64,000 nucleotides of DNA from Dasypus novemcinctus (lineage: Eukaryota; Chordata; Mammalia; Cingulata; Dasypodidae): positions 67,782,544 to 67,846,543 of the forward strand of contig NC_080675.1 in assembly GCF_030445035.2 (NCBI RefSeq). Reading direction: 5' to 3'. The notes beneath the pieces are model-generated. The model worked only from the letters and a program-made list of their open reading frames with translations. It searched no databases and was not told the origin of the DNA. Positions within the stretch are counted from its first letter, which is position 1; the number at the start of each line of letters is the position of its first letter. Made by a program: the position numbers and the translations under genes. Shown in pieces: positions 55,395 to 64,000 of the stretch.

Positions 55395-57567
55395 GTATAG
55401 GGGCCTATAGGCTAAAATGAAAATCATAATGTAAAACATAAGATAACTAAAAATTTTTAAAAATTATATAGTCTAAAATATAAACCACAATGTAAATCCA
55501 AATGTTACCTTATTTGAAAGCTATTGTCTCAATATCTGTACATCAGTTTCAGTAAATGTAGTATGAACATGTAAAAAGATTATTGCTGTGGAAGGGAAAA
55601 GGGTTTTATGTTGGATATGTGGGAGTTCCATATATTTTATATAATGTGATCTAAAACTTTTGTGAAGACAAGCTTAATAATTAGGGGGGGGAAAAGAAAA
55701 AGAAAGGACATAGACACTGAGGAAAAGATGGAAGAAGTTACCTTGCCTATTTGCATACAGGGCAACACTTATTGCAGTGATGGAAGTCAAAACATCAAAA
55801 ACAAATCTTTTGCATTTTTTAATTTTTAGATACCCCCATTTATTTTTACCTTAATTTTTCTAAATTAATATGTATTCTATATCTAACCTTTAAACTCATC
55901 ACTATATTCCATTTTACTATTAATGGAACCTGGCAATTTATTGGGCTTCATTTTCAAAGAAGTTTTGGATCACAGAGAGGTTCAACAATGGCAGGGTAGG
56001 AATACTGGTGTGGGATGTTATTGACAGGGGACACATGGTTGGCAGGGAGTTCTCCAGGGCATATATCCAGGGTACATAAAAATTTTTGGATATTTTCATA
56101 GTGGTTACAGTTAAAAATGACAACTGAGGGACTGCTGGGTTCCTAGCCAGAGGAGCTCTATCACATTCCCTAATGGAACAACAACAATTCCCCAAGTGCA
56201 ACAGCAAAGACCAAAAAAGAAGGAAGGTCTGACAATGAGCCCTTGATACTAATGACTATGCTTGTGAGCCTGTGTGCCTGAAATAAGAACAAGGCCTAGA
56301 GCTGCAGGGTGCCTAAGAGTCACCTACTGAGAGCCTCCATGTTGCTCAAATGTGGCCAGTCTCAAAGCCAAACTCAGCATGTAAATGTGTTGCCTTCCCC
56401 CAGCGTGGGACATGACTCCCATGGCTCGAGGGATTACTACCAAGAACCAACTGATGATGTAAATAGAAAATGACTTGAATAAAAGGGTCAACTCAGACCA
56501 GCAGAATATCTCAGCCTACATATAATATCAGGAGTTAAAAACGCTTTTTGACCTGAATAAAAGGGGAAAATGGAAAGGACAAATGAGTTTATATGGTTTT
56601 GAGTCTCCAAAAAAGAGCCAGGAGGTTATCAGAGGTCGCCTTTATGCACACCTCGGCAGAGTCCCAGAGACAGATAAAAGTAGATACAACCCCAGGTATT
56701 GGTTACTCTGAGGGCTACAGAGACACACAGGTTCTATGGTCATGGCAGATGGAGTTCAGTGCCATCTCAGTTGGCCCTATTTTGGAGTTTGTGTTCTGTG
56801 TGATGGAGGTGGACTCAGATGTGATCTTTGTTCACAAGCCTCTCCTGTTACTTTTACCGGACCTGTGGTTGTCACTGGGGTTTAGTGTATACCCAGGGGA
56901 CCTGAATCTCTGGACCATCCATGTGATAGCCAGGCCCTGAGCCTCAACAGACTTACAGCTCCTAGACTCAGCTAACATGGAGGTGAAGAAGGTCAACCAC
57001 CACACCAGGAAGCCAAGAGTGCCTACAACGGAAAGCTGGAGAATTGCATCCATCATCCATGTGGAATCTAAGCCCCCTCTTGATATAGATGTGGAGTGGA
57101 CACAACTATTCCAGGGTCCATAGGATGGAGGAATAGAGTATGGATTAGAATGGAATTACTGATATTCTATTCATGAACTATTATGATTAGTAATCAAAGA
57201 AAATGTAGCATTGATGTGGAGAAAGTGGCCATGGTAGCTGCTGAAGGTAGGGAGTGGGAAGAAGAGATGTGATGTGGGGGCATTTTCAAGATTTGGAGTT
57301 GCCCTGGGTGGTACTGCAGGGACAGTTACTGGACATTGTATGTCCTCCCATGGTCCACTGGGTGGACTGGGGGAGAGTGTAAACTATAATGTGGACCATT
57401 GACCATGTGGTGCAGCAGTGCTCAGAGATGTATTCACCAAGTTCAATGAATGCCCCATGATGATGGAGGAGGTTGTTTTTATGTGAGGAGTGGGGTGAGT
57501 GGGGTGGGAGTATATGGTGACCTCATATTTTTTTAATGTAACATTAAAAAAATAAATAAAGACAAAA
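55395..57567 (+). mobile_element. ORF-less LINE-like repeat, copy 8 (3' part of the U6 chimera)
   Basis: Begins in module 1 ('gtataggggcc', corresponding to 'gtatagtctaaaatg' at 39845), then linker, middle block and module 2, ending with 'taatgtaacatt' and an A-rich tail. The duplication AAAAATCTCCAAACA (55275-55289) versus AAAAATCTCCCAACA (57568-57582) flanks U6 plus this copy as one unit, 14 of 15 identical. Confidence 0.9.
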
Positions 57568-57582
57568 AAAAATCTCCCAACA

Positions 57583-57722
57583 GGGAGTGGATGTAGCTCA
57601 AACAACTGAGTACCTGCTTCCCACATGGGAGGTCCCAGGTTTGGTTCCTGGAACCTCCTAAAAAAAACAGAATAAAACAACAACAAAAAAAAAGCAAGAG
57701 GAAAATAATGAAAAAACCAACT
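57583..57722 (+). mobile_element. DAS SINE, first unit
   Basis: Head GGGAGTGGATGTAGCTCAA, B-box region 'ggtcccaggtttggttcc', A-rich tail with (aac)n. It begins immediately after the target duplication of the chimera. Confidence 0.8.
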
Positions 57723-57811
57723 CAGGGGATTTGATGTGGCTCAGTGGTTGAGCACTGACTTTATACATACAAGGTTCTGGGTTAAATCCCTGGTCCCAGT
57801 ACCTAAAAATA
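57723..57811 (+). mobile_element. DAS SINE, second unit
   Basis: 'gatttgatgtggctcagtgg', 'ggttctgggttaaatccc', A-tail. It is followed by a third near-copy of the target (AAAAATTTCCCAACA, 57812-57826), which suggests that both units came in together as a dimer into the same L1 site. Confidence 0.75.
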
Positions 57812-57826
57812 AAAAATTTCCCAACA

Positions 57827-60800
57827 AAAAATCCAGGACCACATGGCTTCACAGATGAATTCACCTAAGCATTTCAAGAAGAATTAACACCAATCCTATT
57901 TAAACTCATCCAAAAAAACTGAGAAGAGGGAAAATTACTCAATACATGTTATGAAGCCAATATCACCCTAATCTCAAAGCCAGGTAAAGATACTACAAGA
58001 AAAGAAAATTACAGACCAATCTCTCTAATGAACATAGATGCAAAATTCTCAGCAAGACACTTGCACATAGAATCAAACAGCATATCAAAAGAAGTAAACA
58101 CCATGACCAAGTGTGATTTATTTCTGGCGTGCATGCATGGTTCAACAAGAAAATCAATTAGCATAATACACATCAACAAACTGAAGAGAAAAAACCACAT
58201 GATCATCTCAATCAATGCATAAAAAGCATTTGACAAAATCCAGCATCCTTTCTTGATAAATATACTTCAAAAGATAGGAATAGAAGGAAAATTCCACAAC
58301 ATGATAAAGATTATATACGAAAAACCCACAGCCAATATCATACTCAATGGGGAAAGGTTGAAACTTTTCCCTCTAAGATTAGGAACAAGACTAGGGATGC
58401 CCTTTGTCACCATTGTTATGCAAAATTGTGCTCAAAGTTCTACTAAAGCAAATAAACAAGAAGAAAAAAGGCATCCAAATAGTAAAACTCTCACTACTTG
58501 TGAATGACATTACCCAAATTTAGAAAATTCTGAAATGTCTACAACAAAACTACTTGAGCTAATAAATGAGGTCAGCATAGTGGCAGGATACAAGATCACC
58601 ATGCAAAAATCAATAATGTTTTTATACACTAGTATTGAACAACGTGAATAGGAAATCAGTGGGGGAAATCCATTTACAACAACAACAAAAAACTCAAATG
58701 CCCAGGAATCAATTTAACCAAAAAGTATAGGAACTTTATGCAGAAAACTATAAAAAAAAAAAAAAAAACTAAAAGAAATCAATGAAGACCTAAACAAATG
58801 AAAAGACATTACACGTTCATGGATTGGAAGATGAAATATCATGAAGATGTCAATTCTACCCAAAATAATTTATAGATTCAATGCAATACCAAATGAAATT
58901 CCAACACCCTACTTTACAGAATAGAAAAGGCAATTACCAAATTCATTTGGAATAGAAAGTGCACCCAAATATCTACAGGCCTTCTAAAAATGAAGAGGGA
59001 TGTGTGAGAAATTTCACTGCCTGACCTTGAAACATAATACAAAGCTACAGTAGTAAAAAAAAAACCATGGTATTGGCATAAAGGTAGACACATCAGTCAA
59101 TGGAATAGAATTGAGAGTACAGAAATAACCTCTCACTTTTAAAGCTCACTGGCTTTTGACAAACCAACTGTATTAGTCAGCCAAAGGGGTGCTGATGCAA
59201 AATTCCAGAATTCTGTTGGCTTTTATAAAGGGTATTTATTTGAGGGTAGAAGCTTACAGTGACAAAGCCATAAACATTAAACTACTTCCTCACCAAAATC
59301 TGTTGCTACGTATTGAAGCAAGATGGCTGCTGGTCTCTGTGAGGGTTCAGCCTTCCTCTTCCTTCTAAGACTCCATGGTCCCTCTTCTTTTGATCTCAGC
59401 TGTAGGCTAGCATAAGGCTTGTCTGTCTCCCTGGGACTCATTTCTTTCCAGGCTTTCTCAGCTGTTCAGGACTCTTGTCTCTTCAGCTGCAAACTATCAG
59501 TTGAATAGCTCAGCTGTCTCTCCAGGATCCAAAACTAAACTCTCTGTGTATTTACTTCCCTGTCTTTGATTGAGCATCCATTTATATAGCCCACAAGGGG
59601 GGAGGTGGGCAGGTACTTAAACCAAGTCACCCTAATGGCATGGTCAAATAATAGCCCTAATCTTGATTTAATAAAGTGAAAGTGAAACCTCTAAATATAA
59701 TACAATCTAATACACCCAGAGGAACAAACCAATTTACAAACAATCCAATATCCATTTTTGGAATTCATAAACAATACCAAACTGCCACACCTACCAAAGC
59801 CATGTTAATGGAACAAAGTAATCTCTTCAACAAATGGTGCTGGGAGAACTTGATATCCATAACAAAAAAATAAAAGAGGACCCCTATCTCACTCCCTAAT
59901 CAACAATCAATTCAAAATGGATCAAAGGCCTAAATTATAAAAAGCCAGTACCATAAAACTACTAGAAGAAAATGTAGGGAAACATCCTAAAGACCTTGTG
60001 GTAGGTGGTGATTTCTTGGACCTTATACCTGAAGGATGAGAAATAACAACAACAAAAATAGATAAATGGGATCTCCTCAAAATTAAACACTTTTGCACTT
60101 CAAAGATCTTCGTCAAAAGGGTGAAACAGCAGCTTACTCAATGGGAAATCACAGAGTGATAAGGGTTAATATCCAAGATATATAAAAAGATGCTACAACT
60201 CAATAATAAAAAGACAAACAACCCAATTAAAAATGGGCAAAAGACTTGAATAATCATTTCTCCAAAGAAGAAATACAAATGGCAAAAAAAAAAAACCACA
60301 CATGAAAAAAATGTTCAACTTCACCAGCAATTAGGGAAATTCAAATCAAACCTACAATGAGATATCATTTCACATCTAGTAGAATGGTCAATATCAAAAA
60401 GAAAGAGAACTACAAGTGTTAGAGAGGATGTGAAGAAACAGGAACACTTATTCACTGTTGGTGAGAATGTAGAGTGGTACAGCCACTGTGCAGGACTGTT
60501 GACAGTCACTAATGAAGTTGAATATAGATTTGCCACATGACCCTGCAATACACTACTGGGTACATACCCAGAAGACCTGAGAGCAGTGACATAGACAGAC
60601 ATCGGCACACCAATGTTGATAGCAACATTATTCATAATCACCAAAAGATGGAAACAACCCAGGTGTCCATCAACCAAAGAATGGATAAACCAACTGTGGT
60701 GTATACACATGATAGAATATTATGCAGCTGTAAGAAGAAATGAAGTCATAAAATATATAACAACATGGATGAACCTGGAGGACATTATGTTGAGTGAAGC

Positions 60801-60829
60801 AAGCCAATCACAAAAGGACAAATACTGTA
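57827..60829 (+). mobile_element. L1-B ORF2: RT to C-terminus
   Basis: Recognisable: [18 protein letters not shown] (RT catalytic area), [15 protein letters not shown] (consensus T-R-Q-G-C-P), and after the LTR N-L-F-N-K-W-C-W-E-N, then the C-terminal W-I-N-Q-L-W-C-I-H-M-I-E-Y-Y-A-A-V and M-N-L-E-D-I-M-L-S-E-A-S. Many stops are present. A family X LTR splits it at 59169-59789. Confidence 0.85.
59169..59789 (-). mobile_element. Solo LTR, family X copy 4 (fossil)
   Basis: TGTATTAGTCAGCCAAAGG to ACCAAACTGCCACA. Flanks CCAAC (59164-59168) and CCTAC (59790-59794), one mismatch. The motif caagatggctgc lies at 59319-59330. It is inserted in L1-B ORF2 and is longer than copies 1-3. Confidence 0.9.
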
Positions 60830-61469
60830 TGTGTTAGTCAGTCAAAGGGATGCTGATGCAAAGTACCAGATATCTGTTTGTTTTTATAAAGGGTATTTAT
60901 TTGGGTTAAAAACTTACAGTTAAAAGACCCTAAGGAGTACAATTCAATTGCATTCTCACCAAAGTCTGTTGTCACATGTTGAAGCAAGATGGCCGGTAAT
61001 TGCTGCCTAGTCTCTCAAGCCTTCTTCCTCTTAAGGCTCCATAGGCCCAGCTTCTTCTGATCTCAGCTATAGGCTGGCATAGGGCTGTTTCTTTCTGGGC
61101 TTTCTCAGTGCTGCAAACTATCAGGTGAATGGCTCATCTCTCTTCCTGGGGCTGCAGGATTAAAATTCTCTCCTCTTCCATGTCTATGGAATTATTTCTC
61201 TTCCCATATCTTCTTCTGTGTCTTCTTCCATGTGTCTTCTTGAGTGAGTGTCTGTTTATATCAGCCCACAAAGGGGATGGGGACTTAACCTGAATCATGC
61301 CTTACTGAACATGGTCAAATCAAAGGCCCTAAATTGAATTAATCAAGTAAATTTAAAACCTTTTACTTTAATACAATCACAGGGTATCACACCACTCAGA
61401 GGAACAAACCAGTTTACAAACATAATCCTTCTCTTTTGGGGGGTTCATAAATAATTTCAAACTGCCACA
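60830..61469 (-). mobile_element. Solo LTR, family X copy 5 (fossil)
   Basis: TGTGTTAGTCAGTCAAAGG to TTCAAACTGCCACA. It has the same interior order as copy 4, with the motif caagatggccgg at 60985-60996. I do not see a clear 5-base target duplication. It lies just before the L1-B ORF2 end. Confidence 0.85.
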
Positions 61470-61575
61470 GTTTCGACTAGGCTACTGTGAACTAAATATA
61501 CTGTATAATCTTATGGAGTTAATAACTTGAATGTGGGTCACCAGAAAGGGAATGAGATTAGAAAATGGAAATCTG

Positions 61576-61951
61576 GGAAACGGACTTTGGCCCAGTGGTT
61601 AGGGCGTCCGTCTACCATATGGGAGGTCCGCGGTTCAAATCCCGGGCCTCCTTGACCCGTGTGAAGCTGGCCATGCGCAGCGTTGATGTGCGCAAGGAGT
61701 GCCGTGTCACGCAAGGGTGTCCCCCGCGTGGGGGAGCCCCAAGCGCAAGGAGTGCGCCCGTGAGGAGAGCCGCCCAGCATGAAAAGAAAGAGCAGCCTGC
61801 CCAGGAATGGCGCCGCCCACACTTCCCGTGCCGCTGACGACAACAGAAGCGGACAAAGAAACAAGACGCAGCAAATAGACACCAAGAACAGACAACCAGG
61901 GGAGGGGGGGAAATTAAATAAAATAAATAAATCTTTAAAAAAAAAAAAAAA
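61576..61951 (+). mobile_element. DAS SINE, young short-body subfamily
   Basis: A box TGGCCCAGTGG and B box GGTTCAAATCC are both intact to the Pol III consensus. CpG-rich body, tail AAATAAATAAATC plus 18 A. The perfect duplication GGAAATCTG lies at 61567-61575 and 61952-61960. The perfect target repeat and clean promoter indicate the youngest insertion class in the window. Confidence 0.95.
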
Positions 61952-61960
61952 GGAAATCTG

Positions 61961-63768
61961 AGGATTAACTGGTATAGAATTGGAAAAAAGGATGTGTGTT
62001 AATCTTTGGAAATGAGCAGAAAAGGTAAGAGCCCCAGATAATGTTTATAACTAGTAGTACAATTATGTGGGTATGAAAGTGGTTTAAAGGGAAAGTCTAA
62101 GCTAATGCATATTTCTGAGGGGAAAGTTTAAAAATGTAACATGTGACTGTAGAGCATAATAAAACCTCACGTGAAACAGGAATATAGGTAATATTGCATA
62201 TATGACTCTTTTTCTTTGAAACTAAACAAATGTATGTTAATGTTACAAGATGTTAATATCAGACAAAAACATTATGCTAAATGAAAGAAATCAGAAACAA
62301 GCACTATGTATTGTAGGATTCCATTTATATAATATGCAAATATAAATCAATTTATAAAGATGAAATTATATTAGTGTTTATGTAAGGTTGAGGAAGGACT
62401 GCTAAGCAGTGTGGAGCTTTTTCTTCTTGGAGTATTGAAATTGTTCTAAAATTTTTTGTGGTGATGAATGCACCACATTGTGATTATACTAAAAGCCATT
62501 GATTATACACTTTCGCTAGATTGTGTGGTATAGGAATATGTCTCAATAAAACTGCTTAATAAATAAATAATTGCACAAGAATAGCCAGAAGTGTCAGTTA
62601 TGTACAGCAGGGAAGCATAGAGATCAAGGGGTGAAGAATTTCCTTGTTAGTTTATTTATTATTATTATTATTGAAATAATGAAAATGCTCTAATGATAAC
62701 TGCGGTGATGAATGCACAACTATGTGCTTATACCAAATAGCATTGGTTGTACACTTTGGATGACTTGTATGTTTTATTAATATGTGTCAATAAAATTGAT
62801 TTGTTAAAAAAAAAAGAAATTCCATCAGAAATTATATTGAATGTTCCAGGTGCATGTCTACTCATCTTAAATTTAACTTTTATTTTTAATGAATCTTTTT
62901 CAGTTAAAAAAAAATACACTATAGGAAATGTAACATGGGACTGTATAACAGTGAAGCCTCATATAAAACAAAAATATGGGTGATATTGGATATATAAGAC
63001 AATTTTTACAAAATATAAATATAAAGTAGAGAGAAGGAAACAAAACAGCACCTATGTATGGCAGGGGAAGCATAGAGAGATTGAGAGGTGATGAATTTTG
63101 TTTGTTTGTTTGGTTGGTTTTTGTTCTTTATTATTATTACTACTACTACTAATATTATTATTATTACTGGACTAATGAAATGCTCTAAAAATAAGTGATA
63201 TGATGAATGCATAAATATGTGGTTATATCAAGCACCATTGAATGTATGCTTTGAATGGATTTATGCTTTATTAATATGTATCAATAAAATTGATTTTAAA
63301 AAGATGAAATTAAATTAGTTATTATGTAGGGTTGGGGAAGGATAGAGGGATTGAGAGGTGACTGCTAAGGGTTGTGGAGATTTTCCTTTTGGAGTAATGA
63401 AATTGTTCTAAAAAATTTTATGGTGAAGAATGCACAACATTGTGATTACACTAAAAACCATTGAGTATACACTTTGGATAGGTTGTATGGTATGTGAATA
63501 TATCTCCAAAAAACTGCTTTTAAATAAATAAATAAATAAGCAAGAATAGCCAGAAATAACAACTATGTACAACAGGGGAAGCATAGAGAGATTGAGAGGT
63601 GAAGAATTTTTTGTTTGTCTTTTTTGTTTATTGGTATTATTGAAATAATGAAAATTCTCTAATAATGACTAAGTGATAAAGGCACAACTATATGATTATG
63701 CCAAATACCATTGATTGTACACTTTGGGTGGATTGTATACTTTACAATAAAATTGATTCCTTAAAAAA
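61961..63768 (+). mobile_element. L1-B 3' UTR with alternating tandem units
   Basis: Unit R ('gactgtagagcataataaaacctc' in pieces) near 62135-62340 and again near 62930-63020. Unit P ('taatgaaattgttctaaaa..ttt', 'gcacaacattgtgattacactaaa') at about 62340-62570 and 63298-63532. Unit Q ('ggggaagcatagagagattgag', 'tgaaataatgaaaa..tctaat', 'tcaataaaattgat') at about 62571-62808, 63020-63297 and 63533-63765. Each unit ends near an AATAAA-like signal. Order R-P-Q-R-Q-P-Q. Confidence 0.65.
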
Positions 63769-64000
63769 AACAAATTGAAAGCCTACAAAGAAAAATAACA
63801 TTGATTATGGGGATGAAACACACAATGGATGAGATTGAAAATACATTAGAAGCACATAAAAGGATATTTGAGCTGATTGAAGACAAAATTAGTGATATTG
63901 AGGGCAGAACATCTGAACTTGAAAAGACAGGAGAACAGAAAGAGAAAAGAAAGTAAAAAAAATGCAACAGGGTCTCAGAGATTTAAAGACAATGTGAAAC
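63769..64000 (+). mobile_element. L1-A ORF1 coiled coil (continues past the window)
   Basis: Encodes E-S-L-Q-R-K-I-T-L and D-E-I-E-N-T-L-E-A-H-K-R-I-F-E-L-I-E-D-K, then S-E-L-E-K, a typical L1 ORF1 coil. It continues in the register expected from the D-H-K-E-Q-F-E segment that ends at 48768, supporting one L1 split by L1-B. A stop follows near 63955. Confidence 0.7.

Larger units (their letters stand above)
48769..63768 (+). mobile_element. L1-B: nearly complete L1 hosting later insertions
   Basis: Order on the plus strand: 5' UTR and ORF1 start (48769-50040), L1-C inserted, ORF1 remainder (54220-54650), ORF2 from the region before the RT core (54650-55289), U6-LINE chimera and SINEs inserted, ORF2 RT and C-terminus (57827-60829, split by a solo LTR), second solo LTR, a short piece with SINE, then a tandem-unit 3' UTR (62.1-63.77 kb). 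Its own sequence totals about 6.7 kb, close to full L1 length, although the endonuclease region is missing. The RT FADD-equivalent reads L-V-N-D (about 58497-58508), so it could not function. Confidence 0.75.

Noticed and set aside
58253-58507. A host gene encoding a reverse-transcriptase-like protein
   Set aside because: It is L1 ORF2 with the catalytic aspartate pair altered, within a long broken L1.
62660-63175. CRISPR-like or other regular array
   Set aside because: The repeats are L1 3' UTR units of 230-300 bases plus (ATT)n microsatellite, without short identical repeats and unique spacers; the genome is mammalian.

Overview
The window reads as nuclear DNA of a xenarthran mammal, most likely the nine-banded armadillo (Dasypus). 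The main evidence is about twenty DAS-type SINEs (tRNA-derived A and B boxes, then a body specific to armadillos) together with L1 lineages and LTR families whose layout I associate with Xenarthra. I see no functional host protein-coding gene, tRNA, rRNA or CRISPR array. The only host-gene sequences are three dead retrocopies: RPS3 (0.7-1.5 kb), THOC7 (45.1-46.3 kb) and a U6 snRNA copy (55.3 kb) fused to a LINE-like element. Nearly every long reading frame is either an L1 fragment or the antisense of a SINE. Layout: 0-7.4 kb holds the RPS3 retrocopy, SINEs, an L1 ORF2 tail with a very long 3' region, and the 3' end of an ERV-L fossil. 7.5-19.6 kb is older ground, with MIR, L2, CR1/L3, MER5A and MLT1 relics and long unclassified stretches. 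19.6-33.8 kb mixes nested SINEs, an L1 split by ORF-less LINE-like repeats, a hAT transposon carrying a solo LTR, and ERV-L/MaLR LTRs. 33.9-42.6 kb is one broken ERV-L relic on the minus strand, filled with later insertions: a MaLR solo LTR, a DAS SINE split by a solo LTR, another solo LTR, and an ORF-less LINE-like copy that itself holds a class II solo LTR and a SINE. 43.9-47.3 kb is an ORF-less LINE-like copy interrupted by the THOC7 retrocopy. 47.3-64 kb is a set of nested L1s. L1-A is split by L1-B (48.77-63.77 kb). L1-B is split by an internally deleted L1-C (50.04-54.22 kb), by the U6-LINE chimera, by SINEs and by two solo LTRs. There is no gene pathway here. What works together is a retrotransposition system: L1 enzymes evidently mobilised SINEs, mRNA retrocopies, U6 and ORF-less L1 derivatives, leaving A-tails and 9-15 bp target duplications. 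The most notable items are the U6-LINE chimera with a 14/15 target duplication; the ORF-less LINE-like family with two alternative 5' halves, an internally repeated terminal module and a recurrent open frame; five same-orientation solo LTRs sharing a YY1-like motif; a tandem-monomer L1 promoter; and a probable 3' transduction. All family names are from memory and pattern recognition; no database search was run.
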